Positions 21,240-62,965 of a stretch of 64,000 nucleotides of DNA are shown piece by piece. Both the position numbers and the translations under genes were made by a program. The notes under the pieces are model-generated. The model was given only the letters and a program-made list of their open reading frames with translations. It ran no database searches and was not told where the DNA came from. The stretch covers positions 45,584,843 through 45,648,842 of the forward strand of contig CM055109.1 of assembly GCA_029204225.1 (NCBI GenBank), read 5' to 3'. Position 1 is the first letter of the stretch. Each line of letters starts with the position of its first letter. This stretch comes from Diphasiastrum complanatum. Lineage: Eukaryota > Streptophyta > Lycopodiopsida > Lycopodiales > Lycopodiaceae.

Positions 21240-21538
21240 AACTTACAAGGAAAAAATCTTATTGATGATTCTAGGTATCATGTATGACTTGTAGTGGTAT
21301 TAAAGCACAATATACAATGTGATGATGTTTTGGATCATTGATGTTTTTCAAATTGCTCAATTTTTTAAATTTCTAGTTCTCAAAGAGTTTTGTATGAACA
21401 ACATATCATTCTTTGATATTAGAATCTAAAAATATATTTCGTCACCAATTACCATGGTTTACCACCATAGAATAGAGCTCTTGTAGGTTGTCAACCTCTG
21501 TTTCGGCAATCATATTAATCTAGCTCGAAAGAGGAAGG

Positions 21539-21640
21539 TACCTAGCCAATCTTAGATTGGACTTATACTAAAATTAGAAATAGGCCTTCTAGCTCGTAGG
21601 CTGGCCTGAACAATTAATTAATTAACCATTAATTCTAACA
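21539..21640 (-). repeat. copia 3' LTR, first 100 bases only
   Basis: It begins TGTTAGAATTAATGG at 21640 after a polypurine tract and matches the 5' LTR up to TTGGCTAGGTACC, where homology stops. The end of the LTR and the target duplication are missing. Confidence 0.85.
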
Positions 21641-21646
21641 CGCCCC

Positions 21647-21844
21647 CTAAATGGATAATTGATTATCAATAACACCTAGGAGTGTCCTAAACCTCTCAAA
21701 TTTTTCACGACCAAGTCCTTTTGTGAAGATATCTGCAACTTGATCATTGGTGTCACAGTAGATCAACTCTACTTCACCACTTTGCAACTTCTCTCTTATG
21801 AAATGCTGTTGAACTTCAATATGCTTTGACCTGCTATGAAACAC
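21647..21844 (-). pseudogene. copia RNase H end
   Basis: MFHSRSKHIEVQQHFIREKL, VELIYCDTNDQVADIFTKGL and FERFRTLLGV are the last part of copia RNase H, which degrades the RNA template. Upstream RNase H sequence (22000-21850) is present with stops. The polypurine tract and the LTR follow directly. Confidence 0.92.
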
Positions 21845-22134
21845 CGGATTCGTCGCAAGCTGAATGCAACTCTGATTGTCACACCAAATAACTGAAAGTT
21901 CAACTTGTTCTATATAAATATCTTTTAGAATCCTTTGTAACCAGCTTCACAAGTCGCTGATGTAGTAGCCCTATACTCTGCCTCTATAGAAGATACAACA
22001 ATTGTTGGTTGCTTTTTACTACTCCAAGATAAAGCTCCTATTTAAATGCATATCCTGTAGTCGATCTTCTTTCTTCTGCATTTCCTGCCCAGTCAGCATC
22101 AACAAAACCCTCAAGTTTTATTTTTGTTCCTTTA

Positions 22135-22955
22135 CTATAATAAATGCCATACTTGAGTGTCCCTTTGACATAACGCAAAATCCTTTTTGCCGCTTAAAGA
22201 CACAAATTGACTCACCATACTCACTGCATATGATATGTCTGGTCGAGTAGTCGTTAGATAGATAAGACTACCTACAAGCTGCCTATAAAGTGTTTCATTC
22301 ACACTTTCAGAATTTTCCTCTTTTGTAAGCTTTACACCTGGATCATAAGGTGTAGAAATGGACTTACAATCAAGCATGTTAAACTTCTTGAGTAACTCTC
22401 TTGCATATTTTGCTTGTGATATGAAAACTTCAATATCCAAACAACACTGAAGTCTCTCCAAATCTTTCATATCAAACTCCTGTGAAAGATTGTTCTTTAT
22501 ATTCTCTATTAGTGACTTATTTGACCCTGTGATAATAAGATCACCTACATAGAGAACAATAATGACTATCTCATCCAAATCTTTCAAAATATATAGTGTT
22601 GACTCTGACATGCTTTTATGAAAATTCTGCTTCAAAAAATAATTGTTGATGCGAATAGACCATGCTCTAGGCGCTTATTTCAACCCATATAGTGCTTTCT
22701 TTAACTTGCATACAAAGTACTCTTTGACTTCAACCTCATAACCCAGAGGCTGCTCCAGATAAACCTCCTCTTCAAGGTAACCATTCAAGAAAGCACTCTT
22801 GACATCCATTTGTTAAATATCCCATTCAAACTGAGATGCAAATGCATAAACACTCCTGAAAGTATTCATTTTAGCAACAGGTGCGAAAGTATCTTTGTAG
22901 TCAATTCCTTCCCTCTGAGCGTATCCTTTTGCTACTAATCTGGCTTTGTACTTAT
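22135..22955 (-). pseudogene. copia reverse transcriptase, active site altered
   Basis: Fragments upstream of 22635 keep FNVKTAFLNG-like palm sequence (minus strand, 22800 area), broken by stops. The open part reads IVIIVLYVGDLIITGSNKSL, where copia elements have YVDD. The second catalytic aspartate is glycine (22540-22551). Then MKDLERLQCCLDIEV, YARELLKKFNMLDCKSISTP and YRQLVGSLIYLTTTRPDISY (RPDI motif) follow. Confidence 0.92.
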
Positions 22956-23693
22956 CTATAGAACCATCAGACTTATTGGTTTATTAATCCACTTGCAACC
23001 AATTGGTTTCTTACCTGTTGGAAGTTCAACAAGATCCCATGTCTCGTTTTTCATAATAGAACTGTACTCCTCATCCATAGCGGTCTTCCAAACTTGTTTC
23101 TTTGCAGCATCTTCATAGAATAAAGGATCCTCAGAATCCAATATTGAAGCCATAAACGCATAATGCGTTTCTTCACCATCTTCATGATAGTATCCACTTG
23201 AACGCTTCAATCTCTTGGCTCCTTGTTGACTTGATTCTCCCTCATCCAACATTTGACTACCTTGTATAGTCTCACAATACCATCTTGGTAACTTCTTTGT
23301 AGGTGACGTAGAAGGAGAAAAAGTATCAAATACTCTTGACCTTTCCTTACGTTTACCAATATCCACCTATGTACTCACCCTTGGTACAATTTGTGTAGAA
23401 GCTATATCACATGGACCTCTATCTTCCTGGATATCATCTATAACAAGAGTTTTTGATGTAGGAGAAAATACATCCTCCTCATGATCTTCTAGGTTAGAAG
23501 ACTCACTTTCTTCAAACACAACATCCCTGCTCATAATCACCTTCTTATTGGTAAGATTATAAAGGCGATATGCCTTCTCGTCCTCATCATAACCAAGGAA
23601 TAAACACTTGATTGCCTTTGAATCAAGTTTTTGACAATCATCTTTAGGGATATGAGCATATGCAATACAACCAAAAACTCGTAAATGATCCAC
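22956..23693 (-). pseudogene. copia integrase C-terminus to RT start
   Basis: HLRVFGCIAYAHIPKDDCQK and KCLFLGYDEDEKAYRLYN are the conserved integrase C-terminal strings. After a stop at 23364-23366, the frame continues through a variable linker to WKTAMDEEYSSIMKNETWDL and GCKWINK, the RT start. Confidence 0.9.
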
Positions 23694-23760
23694 TTTAGGT
23701 TTTATACCTGTGAAAGCTTCTTCTGGAGTTCAATTGAGAACAACTTTTGTAGGACTTCTG

Positions 23761-24276
23761 TTAAGTAAGTAAACTGCTGTACAGACAAACTGCTTCACCC
23801 CACAAATGATACTTGAGGTTCTTACCTCGTAGCATGCTTCGAGCACTCTCCACAATAGACTTGTTCTTTCCCTCGGCTACTCCATTATGCTGTGGTGTAT
23901 CAGTTGAAGCAAATTGTCTCTTGATTCCATGTTCTTTGTAGAATTCCTGGAACTCTATAGATATGAACTCACCTCCCTTATCTGAACGTAGTATCTTTAT
24001 TTGCTCTCCTGTTTGCTTCTCAAAAAGTGATTTGAAGTAAGTAAAGAACTTAAAAGCTTGACTTTTATACTTAAGCAAGTATATCCATACTTTCCTGGAA
24101 AAATCATCCCCAAATACCATGAAGTAGGACGCTCCCCCTATAGACTCGGTCTGCATGGGACCACATAAGTCTGTATGAACAAGCTCCAAGATCTCATTGG
24201 CTCTATATGCTCCATCCTTAGGAAATTGCATTCGATGATGCTTGCCCATAACACATCCTTCACAGATTTTTTCCAA
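23761..24276 (-). pseudogene. copia integrase core
   Basis: CEGCVMGKHHRMQFP (zinc finger end), LVHTDLCGPMQTESIGGASY (first D), FVGDD-like FGDDFSRKVWIYLLK, ILRSDKGGEFIS (second D) and HNGVAEGKNKSIVESARSML (E). All three DDE residues are visible, although the usual NGVAERKN has become NGVAEGKN. A frameshift at about 23760 separates it from the C-terminal part. Confidence 0.92.
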
Positions 24277-24705
24277 AGATACAATATTAGGTTTACCATA
24301 TTAATGTCTTTTAGAACCTGTAAGCTTTTAAAGTTCAGATGTCCAAACCTTTCATGCCACATCCTGCTCTCCATGCTATTAGAAGCTGCACAAACCTGAT
24401 GATCCGATGTAGACGCATCAAGTTTATAAAGTCGACCTTCCAAAGATCCTTTGACCACAACTTTGTAACCCTTTGTTTTTGTCTTTGATAAGACACTTCT
24501 GATCATCAAACTCAACTTTCATATTCTGTTTAGCGATAGCAGAAACTGAAAGTAAATTTTTCTTTAAACCTGGAACGTAGAGACCATTCTTAATTTCTCC
24601 TATATTCCCTGAAGGTAAATGTACTCTAACTGTACCTCGACCTTTGATGTCGTAAGAAGAATTGTCTCCAAGCTTGACATGTGCATTTACACGTAAACCA
24701 CTCAT
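24138..24705 (-). pseudogene. copia protease end and GAG-pre-integrase domain
   Basis: Two overlapping frames: GRGTVRVHLPSGNIGEIKNG, LYVPGLKKNLLSVSAIAKQN (protease core) and LYKLDASTS..., WHERFGHLNFKSLQVLKDIN (pre-integrase zinc-binding HxxxH). The family protein is continuous, so the change of frame near 24480 is a mutation. Confidence 0.88.
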
Positions 24706-24716
24706 GATGTGGTGTC

Positions 24717-25477
24717 ATATGTTGCGTTGCTCCAGAATCAATGTGCCAACAGTCTTTACAGTTTTCTGATGTTGAAGCTGAGAATAACTCATAGCATCCC
24801 AGAGCTTCATGTTTGTCTTCGTTTTCAATGAAGTTGCCTGAGTGCTTTTTCTTGTCCTGGATTGCCTTCTTTTTCCTGCACTCAAACGCAAAGTGACCAT
24901 ATTTACCACAAAAGTTACAATTGCCATTTCTCTTTGGATTGGACTTCGAATTGTCTCCTTTTTCCGAATTGTCCTTGCCTTCCTGCTTCTGATCTTTTTT
25001 ACCTCCTTTCTTCTTGCCCTTCTTACCTTGATTCTTGGTAAAGAAACCCAGCTCCTTGAAATCTTCCCTAGACATCAAGTTTTGTCTTCGTAACTCTTCT
25101 TGAAGTAGCAACCCATTTAGCTCGTCGAATGTCGGCGATCTTTCCCTCAAACTTAGTGTCATAACAAAGTTTTGATATTGAAATGGTAAGCTATTCAAAA
25201 CACTTTGTACAAGAGTATTATCAAGTACAATTTCTCCTATAGAAGACAACTGATCTCTTAGATCCTTCACCTTGGTAATAAAATTCGTAATGGATTCTTC
25301 TGATTCCATTTTCAAGGTATGAAGTTTATTATTCAAGAACAATGTTCGAGACTTGCTCACCGTTTCATATGTATTCCTAAGAATATCCCATGCATCCTTA
25401 GTTCCGACTGCATTCCTGATCAAAGGAATAACCTTATCCTTCACGGATAAGTTGATGATATGGTGTGCATGTTGCAC
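24717..25477 (-). pseudogene. copia gag with zinc knuckle, running into protease
   Basis: The gag capsid region (AWDILRNTYETVSKSRTLFL, LVQSVLNSLPFQYQNFVMTL, FDELNGLLLQEELRR) is followed by a Lys-rich stretch. Then comes the zinc knuckle CNFCGKYGHFAFEC (CX2CX4HX4C), which binds element RNA, and CWHIDSGATQHMT, the protease active site (DSGA). The frame is open from 25477 to the protease start; the real start may be further upstream. A frameshift after the active site moves the protein to the next frame. Confidence 0.92.
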
Positions 25478-25499
25478 CCGTTTCTCAAATGTCCTTCTA

Positions 25500-26309
25500 T
25501 CTTGATCATTGAGACCGTCAAGCTGTAGTTCGATCCATCTAACTTGCTTGATTCCGAAAGAACTGATTCATGAAGGCTCCCCATCGTTGTCGTACATAGA
25601 TGATGGACTTTCCACTAAGAATATACTTGCATGCAACAATTTTTTAGGATATCTCACTCAGATGAGACCTATCCAATTGTTGCCTTCCCTGGAAACCACC
25701 TGTCCAGATCCTGCCTATCTGGTTGTTGTCTTTCCTAGATAGCACCTTCCTCAGTTCTGCCTCCCTGTAATAACCAGATCACTGCCTGTCCAGTTAGCAC
25801 CTGCCCTGAATCAGACCTGTCCTGGTCTATGCTGCCTCAGATTGACTTGTCTGATTGTTGTTGCCTCAGATACTGCCTTCCCCAGCTGCAACCACCCTCA
25901 GGAAAACCTGCAACAAACCTGTTTGGTCGTTGCTGCCTCAAATACGGCCTTCCCCAGCTACTGCTGCCCTCAAGAACACCTATCCTGGACGCTGCTGCCT
26001 CAGGTACTACATGTCTGATCACTACTGCCCTCAGGTACTTCTGCATCAGATGCTGCTGCCCTCAGATGTTGCCTGCACCTGCTGTTGCCGCCTTCAGAAG
26101 CTGCCTGCACCTGCTATAGCTTGCTCAGTTGCTGCCTGCACCGCCCTAAAAACCACCTACCCAGGTACTGCCCCCCTCAGAAGCCACCTAGAACAGCTGC
26201 TGCCGCCCTCAGAAGAACCTGCAACAGATCTGCTGCCCTCAGGTAAAGCCTGCTCCATTTGTGACCTGCACCAATAACTTCTTCCGTAGATCCTGATCTT
26301 AGAAACCCT
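25500..26309 (-). repeat. copia leader with degenerate CTGCCTCAG repeats
   Basis: Between primer site and gag lies about 800 bases in which CTGCTGCCCTCAG or CTGCCTCAGGTA units recur many times at irregular 20-40-base spacing on the plus strand. On the element strand this is CTGAGGCAGCAG. Open frames on both strands here follow the repeat, not a protein family. Confidence 0.7.
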
Positions 26310-26321
26310 GCTCTGATACCA
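26310..26321 (-). other. copia primer-binding site
   Basis: TGGTATCAGAGC on the minus strand, directly abutting the LTR end, complementary to initiator tRNA-Met. Confidence 0.9.
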
Positions 26322-26648
26322 TGATAGAATCTGAGTGATTCTCAAACTAGGAGTAGACTAATCTTATTAGTACTCACAAAACACCAAACACAAGAGGAAG
26401 GAGATGAATTACAAGAGCAATGATCTGAGATGATCTGAATTGAATTCATAATGAAGGAGAGCGCCCATCTACTCTTATAGAGACTGGCTTTGCTTTAAAG
26501 CAAAAATATTCTATACTATTCTAGCAGAATTGGTACTATCTTAGGTACCTAGCCAATTTTAGACTTGGACTTATACTAAAAATAGAAATAGGCCTTCTAG
26601 CTCGCAGGCTGACCTCTACAATTAATTAATTAACCATTGATTCTAACA
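26322..26648 (-). repeat. copia 5' LTR
   Basis: 327 bases, starting TGTTAGAATCAATGG and ending ATTCTATCA on the minus strand (TG...CA). The primer site follows immediately. It has CTCTATAAGAG as a likely TATA region. Confidence 0.92.
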
Positions 26649-26766
26649 ATAACAACTATTGCGCATAGCATCATGAGTATGGTGAATTCGACAAAGGTTA
26701 TGAAGTATTTGTTCGAACTAATGTTTAAAGAATAAGCTCAAACTTAACATTTGGCTCCTTAGAATT

Positions 26767-26960
26767 ATGGCCCATATCTTGTTGAAACAAATCTCAACGA
26801 CATGCAGACTACAAGTACTTGCTTCTCCTAGAGTTTGTGATATTTTTCATGTCAAGTTGTTGCGAGCTACTATTGGCCACGATGAGTTGGACTTGGTGTC
26901 TCATACCACCAACGCCCACCACTTTTGGGATTCTGTTAGAATTCCCAGCGTCGATTCGGT
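26767..26960 (+). pseudogene. Ty3/gypsy integrase tail, small fragment
   Basis: CRLQVLASPRVCDIFHVKLL and RATIGHDELDL match YRLQLPDSTRACDIFHVSLL and RAAIEDDAP of the chromovirus at 40.1 kb. The chromodomain after it is lost. Confidence 0.7.
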
Positions 26961-27236
26961 CATTGCTAAGACAAAAACAGGTGACGAGAACGCTATGTTA
27001 CCGCCCAACCATAGAGGTACTGCCACCTCCAATTTGCATCATCGTGAAAACACTCCCCATCGAAAGTGCTGCCAAACTATTTATGCAAAATTTACCAGCT
27101 TTCAATCGCCACTTTGCAACAAGTATTGCACACATTCATTGTAAAACACATCATCGTAAGATTTGCAATTTCAAACATATGAAATTACCAACATTCATGT
27201 GCACAAGCCTTCAACAACTGTAAAGGACATATACAG
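26961..27236. other. no gene seen
   Basis: The frames run on from the gypsy tail without recognisable content. Confidence 0.4.
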
Positions 27237-27486
27237 TTATGAAATTCCACTCAGCAAGTCTAAACTCAAAAAGTAAATAAGCAAAATTGGATGGACTTTC
27301 CTGGCATATTGTTTGTAATGGATCTTATGTCGTGCATCCATGCATCCATCTTCACAAATGCCATTCACCATGCTCCTCATAGCATTTCCCTCTTTCCACG
27401 CATCCATCTTCACAAACGCCATGCAATGTGCTCCCAATAGCTTTGTTGCCTCAGATTTCATTGTCCATAAGATGGCTTTGATACCA
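27237..27486 (-). other. possible LTR-element start with primer-site-like sequence
   Basis: Minus strand TGGTATCAAAGC at 27486-27475 differs by one base from the initiator tRNA-Met primer site. Below it, the phrase encoding MDAWKEGNAMRSMVNG is partly duplicated (27340-27430). An LTR would lie above 27486, but no second copy was found. Confidence 0.4.
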
Positions 27487-29270
27487 TTGTAAAGGCTAAC
27501 CCTAGATCTAACCATGGATAACTTGATACGATAACTTTAATACTAAACACTATTTATCCATCCAAACAAGTGAAGGACCAAGCATCAATGAGAATGCAAG
27601 CAATGGGGGATGGAACAATTCCGTACCTTATACAAATTAGTGGACAATAATTGAAAATGACATGAAAGTATCATTCAACTTGCATTCAAACTTTCATCTT
27701 GCATCCATCTAATAAAATCAAGAAGTACTCTATTGAAAGATACCTTTTCTTGCAAGTTAACATGCTGAGAAACGTAGTCATTTAATAAATGCAAGATATT
27801 TTTGCATTGAAAGATGAAGAAGAAAATGACTTGCAGGGGAGATTTTGAGCACCCTTTTTCTAAGCAACACAAAGCGACACCATGCTAGGTTTTGTAGGGG
27901 CCTACTATATCAATGTCATATTAAAAACCATAACCTTTAGCAGTCTCTTTATTTAGAAGAAAAATCTGAAATTCAAAGTTGGAATGATACATTTGATGCT
28001 AACATATTTATAGTACCCGCTTTTGGGAAGCCTAGCAAGAATTGCAGATTAAATGTTTAGCGGCCTCTCTTTCAAGCTGAATTTTGACCAAGTTAGGGTT
28101 AAAATTAAAACTGGATCTTCAAGTTTTGATGCTAATAATGGTTTTGTTGAAGAGTATTTACAAATTTTTAGCATCAAATTAGGGTTGTGCTCCTTATTTT
28201 ATACTTCCTATCACTAACTGTATGGGACAACTACATGACTCTAGGTTTTTCCCAACACTGGTCTGAATTCCTTTTGCCTTTATAATAATGGAAGTTGATA
28301 TATAGAATGCAATTAAGTTTTTGGCTAGGCGCATCCAACTATCTTTTATGAGAGGGATCCAGGTCTGTGGAGCAAGGAGATTAATTTTTTTTTGTTTAAG
28401 CACCTTTTGCTCCCTTTATCTTGGTTGCCAAAATGAGAAACTATTTTTAAGCAAGGCTTGCAACTCAGCTGTGTTGACTTCATGTAATCATGTACTGTAG
28501 TCTATTTTTTATTGTTAGGAGGAGATTAAAGAAGTTTTGCATTTTACGTGGTTGTAACCAAAGTAGATTCTTTACTACTAGTTGCACACGAGATTGTCTC
28601 TTTACAGATTTTATATTAAATGGTGCTTTGATATTAATCGATAATTATATTCTAGACAATAGTTGCACGAGTGAATTGCTTTCCAATTCGCATTTTTATT
28701 TTGTAAATTTATGCCATAATGGGTATCAATAGAAAGTTAAAAAATAAAGGATTAAGATTCAATGGGTTTCTAGGCAGTTAGGTGAGACCTCGTGTATATA
28801 AAATGAACTAATGTACACGTAAACTTGACCTATTAGCTTGCATAGACCTAAATTCAAAAGTCATGACCGTTGTTGACATCAAAACCTAATGCACACTGAA
28901 CCATATGCAACGAACCTTAGTGAGCCACAACGAACCTTATTGAACCATATCGAACCCTTTTGAACTGTAACAAATTGTATTGAACCATATGAACCCTATT
29001 GAACTGTAGCAAATGCTTGCTTTGGAGTGATAGAGATAGCTGCATAGCTCCAATTTATTCTGTACAAAAAATATTTTTTGATAAAAGTAGAATTTATTTA
29101 TTTTTTCTGATTCCAAGTTGCGAATTGCAATTTATGCGAACATTTTAGCTGAATTTTCGCAAATCTTTAAAGTTGCAAGTAGTTCTTTTAGTGGATTGTA
29201 ACATGGGGCCCTTAGCATGTTTGATTTATCTTGTAGTTTTTGTATTTCTATTCTTTCTTCATTTTGTTAG
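27487..29270 (+). other. IFT172: intronic or upstream sequence before IFT172 exon a, nothing recognised
   Basis: IFT172 exons before exon a (a propeller strand with GHxDGxIxRFxFDD is expected next) were searched for by eye and not found, so this stretch is taken to be intron. 28900-29010 has repeated GAACC(T/A)TATTGAACC phrases. Confidence 0.5.
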
Positions 29271-58747
<29,477 letters not shown>

Positions 58748-61090
58748 GTACTCTCTGATTATGATTTCAAAATTTTTGCTAGATGAAGGTTGATTGTAGT
58801 ATAATTTCTGAAAGTCAAAATATGTCTTGTCGTCCTTTTGACATCTCATAGAAAGTCTTTTGCTAACATTGAAGATCTATAATCTTAATGTCCCTCCTTA
58901 TTACACTGGTAACATATTAGCGAGCTGCTACAATGTTGACATCATTATATTTGAGCAATAGTTAATCTAAATTATCTAGTAATCATCAAATAAAAATATT
59001 CATTACATGAAGTGAAATGCACAAAAGAGATCGTGTGATTTAGACTGTTAAACTGAGAGCTTTCCAATTATGGAAGCAATCTATCACTTTGACAAGAGTT
59101 TATTGAACTTTATTCTATGTCATAACAAAAAGTTGGACTTGTATCTTGAGGTTCCTAAAAAAAAAACTGTAGAAAAGGCTTTTCTCTTTAGTGCTAGCCT
59201 TAATCATAATGACATGTGCTTGTGCATATAAAGTGAACCTACTCTTGGACATTAATGAAGTAAGTAGGGATGTCAGAGCATTTGGTCCTTGCTATGCTGA
59301 TGTCCTGAAACTTTGTGAGTGGATAAGAACAAATGAGGAATGTCTCTCCAAGGCTCACAAATGAACTCCTTCAAGCACCTTCTAAACTGTAACAGATTGC
59401 AGCTCACTTGTGGCACATGACTAACCACCAACATGTGCTGCTTGGTAGAACTTTGACACATAGGCAAGCATGCAAAAGTTGATAAAATGGTGGGTGGACC
59501 ATTGTCACTTGTATTAAACCAAGTGTCCCATACAACTTATGACATGTATACCTTTATCGATCAGCTCCTACATTCTAAATTTCAATCTGGCAGCCTCTAA
59601 ATAAGACCCATTACCCTTATACTCCAATCACATACACATCGCTTCAAGCTAGAGAACCTGCTAATGTATTCTTTTACGAAATCACCACAAGCCATCTTAC
59701 AATAAATAGTTACTATTCTACATTGTTTCAATGGGATGGATAGAAGAATGTGATAGTGGACTCCACAGGATTGAAAACTGCAGATTGCTCATCCCCTTTG
59801 TTATGTAAGGTACTATCCTAGACATAACATCTATAAACTTTGGAATTCTAGCTGCTCTACAAATTTGTACGTTCTAGACGAGATATTGCAAATATACCAA
59901 AAAGAATGCCATAATAAAGGAAATAGTTATATCCATTCCAAGATGAAGCCAATTTTGAATAATTTCTATGTCAAGTGTTTTATTGTATCATTTTGCCCTA
60001 GCACAAAAATATAGGAACAAGTTGTTCTTGAGAAAAAATTTTGGCATTATGGTAAGGACAAGATATTCAAACCCAAAAGCTTTGTTTTTTTTGAGGTATT
60101 TTATCTTGAGTGTTCAGCCTTGGGATAAAGCATCTATTAAGTTTGATTTGTATGGTATATGGAAATCTTTTTTGGTCAATAGATATGCCTTGGTCCTTGT
60201 GAAAGACTTTTGGAGCTGGAAAAGTTCATTGATCTCTTTGGTCAATAATTATGGCTTTGGCCCAAAGAAGTTGAGAGAATGGGGGCTCGATATTGTTCAT
60301 TTGCTTGCATCTTATATCATGAATTTTGGAATAGGCCTAGAACATGCAATCATAGGTATTTTTGAATCTCTTGGGCCGTCTTATGAAAATCAGGCTTTTT
60401 GCTTTTTATAAAAAATTTGCATGTTGTATTTTCACTTTGATGTCATTCTAGGTTAAGTTTCGTCTTTCCTTGAAATATACCTTCTTACTTCATGCAATGC
60501 ACCATTGAAGTCATCTTGATTGTCTATGTCTACAAAATTGTACCACATTCTATTAGGAAATTTTCTTTTAGCATAATGGCTATTGTAAGTGCTTGAATGT
60601 GGGTTACTCAACAACATATCCTTGTTTTCAAGTTTGGTTTAAACTACTTTTTTGCTTAAATGTTTAGATGCTTATATTATGTCTGTATCCATCACAACTT
60701 CATATAGTTGCTATTTTAGAGTTTTTTATTCTTATTGATACATTGGTACATATTCTAGATGTCAATGATCCTTATATCGTACAAAATTAAGCCAAAGTAA
60801 ACTATTATCTGCAGTATTGTCTACAATGAATATTTTTATATTTGCTTTTCTACTTTCTTTCACTAACTTTTGCATCTTTTATCCAATAATCAATTCCTCA
60901 ATATATCTTTCCTTACAAGTACAATTCATTTGCATGTTATTGCTAGTATGGTGATTCATATAATACTAACCTTTCTAGACTAGCCTGTTTTAGAGTATAC
61001 ATGTTTTTGAAAAGGGCGAAAGTCTATCACTGAAATTTTTTGAAATTGTTGTCATAGTTGCTATACAATATCATATTGAGTGACTTTATA
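58748..61090. other. no exon or element recognised
   Basis: The region should begin the next IFT172 intron. A 147-codon frame at 59968-60411 (VNNYGFGPKKLREWGLDIVH) is the longest open stretch and has no family I know; its composition is AT-rich like the surroundings. Confidence 0.45.
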
Positions 61091-61094
61091 TGCT

Positions 61095-61590
61095 CACATT
61101 GGAGCATTCAAAGAAATAATATAGATGGTTTCTAGGTATATAAGGGTCGAAGGGGGTTGAAGCATCCTAATATTAGATTTGGCAAGCATTGCCACTTGGT
61201 AGGTGCTAGTATTCACAAGAGTTTAGATAACTTACTGTGGGCAAGAATGTAGCTAAGAAATTTAGTGTTTAAGAAGAATTAATGGTGACCATCATGATAA
61301 GTACAATTAAGGAGAAGATGAGCGATGGGAGTACCAAGAACAGTATATCAGACATACATTCACATTGGAGCATGTGGATAAATTATTATGGATGATTTCT
61401 AGTTAGCTAAGAGGTGAAGCATCTTGATATTATAATCTGCATGGGTGACTACTAGGTATTCAGGGTTCTAGTATTCATATGAGTTTAGATAGCCTACCAT
61501 AGACAACTAAGAAACCAAGTGTTTGACAACACTTTAAAACGATCTTTATGATAATAAGTAGAGGAAGATGAGCAATGGGAGTCCCAAAAA
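61095..61590 (+). repeat. diverged tandem duplication of about 250 bp
   Basis: Copies at 61095-61340 and 61371-61590 share CACATTGGAGCA, GATGRTTTCTAG, GAAGCATC, TAGTATTCA, GAGTTTAGATA and GAAGATGAGC in the same order. It is old, with many indels. Confidence 0.75.
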
Positions 61591-62715
61591 TGGCGAGTCT
61601 TGAAACATAGCAACTAGTTGGCTTGTTGTGTGTAAAAATTTCTTAGATACGAAGATGGTGTTCCAGTTAGTCTTGATAAAGTAATGGCACAACGATCATA
61701 GTAGCACCACATAAAGCATCATGGCAATCTAAAGCATATGTGATGATAAAAAGAAAGTAGCATAATGAACTGGATATAGCTACATAAGTGACAGCTCACC
61801 AACATGTATACCCACCATCGGAGCAAGAGCTCAAGTGCATACTATTTGATTTATAAACTGAGCTTCAGTGTTACAGCCAACAAGACAATTGAGATGGATT
61901 TGTACATGCATGGTGCTCAGCCTCATATGTACATGTACATGTATTCCCAAACACAACTGGAATATCCAATGGATTAGTCAGAAGTTCTATGGCAAGTTGA
62001 CAACATTGAGTGAATTTCCTCTCCAATATTATGTGACCCATGACATCTATCTGCATCGGCATCCACATGAAACCGAGTTGTCCCATCTGGAAGATCACGT
62101 GCCTTATGACATATAGGTTGATTAAGTATGGAACATTCTTAGAATCATATGGTAATGGATCCATAGCAAAAATAAGTTCGTGTAAAAAGCTACAATAGTT
62201 GGGAGGTTAATCATCCCGTTGGTATGTTTGCCACCAGAGACTTGCCCAAATAAATTTGAATGTAGCCAGCGCAATCTTATCGGCATCAAAATGCAGAAAA
62301 ATGTTAAAATAAGAAGCTGGTGCATTTAATGAATTTGACAATTCAGTGTCGCTATAGTGCCCAAAATACGTTGGAATGCAGAGAAATGTCAATTATTGGC
62401 TAGGAAAAGGAATTACATAAAACACATGATTGTTGTCTCTTCTTCTTTTTTTCGAGAAAGAACAGATGAACAAAACAAACGTTAACAAAATGAAGATAAA
62501 AAGAAAACAAAAATGAACTATAGAAAACATGACAAAACAAACAATCGAGCGTAACAAAGGCAAAAATGAAAAGCCAAACCCATATACACACATAAAATGA
62601 ATTAATGAAAACGCAAAGTAATAAAGAATAAAACAGAGGAAAATGGAATGCGAAAGAAGCACAAACTCCGAGGGAGGGGATACTAGTCATCATGTCAACG
62701 TAGGCTCTATTCAAC
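61591..62715. other. no gene recognised
   Basis: 62390-62660 is A-rich on the plus strand with many AAAACAAA and GAAAA runs. The open frames have no known motif. Confidence 0.4.
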
Positions 62716-62779
62716 ACTCAAACACCAATAGAAAAAAGCCATGAAGCAAGTGTATGTCGGTAAAAAATCACCACAAAAG

Positions 62780-62965
62780 GAAGCACCAAGAAATGAAGTG
62801 AGCTGCCCAAATGTAATGGAAATATCTGGCAAGTGATAGATTGTGAAGAAGCTACAAAAATGTCCACCAAATAGAGCACCATGTAAGGAAGTAAGCTGCC
62901 CAAGAGTGACAAAAAATTTAGCAAGTGAGAGCTGGTGAAGAGGCTACCAAAAAGGAGTGAAGTGT
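62780..62965 (+). repeat. 93-bp imperfect tandem duplication
   Basis: GAAGT(G/A)AGCTGCCCAA... and ...GCAAGTGA...GTGAAGA(A/G)GCTAC recur with period about 93 (agctgccc at 62801 and 62894). Confidence 0.75.

Larger units (their letters stand above)
21539..26648 (-). mobile_element. Ty1/copia retrotransposon, nearly complete, 3' LTR truncated
   Basis: The order on the minus strand is LTR, primer site, repetitive leader, gag, protease, integrase, RT, RNase H, polypurine tract, LTR. The gag-protease-integrase-RT order defines copia. The 5' LTR is complete (26322-26648). The 3' LTR begins at 21640 after AGGGGGCG but keeps only about 100 bases. Several stops and frameshifts and a changed RT active site make it inactive. 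Confidence 0.93.

Noticed and set aside
25829-26277. Cys/Pro/Leu-rich frames
   Set aside because: They arise from the CTGCCTCAG repeats of the copia leader and change with the repeat phase.
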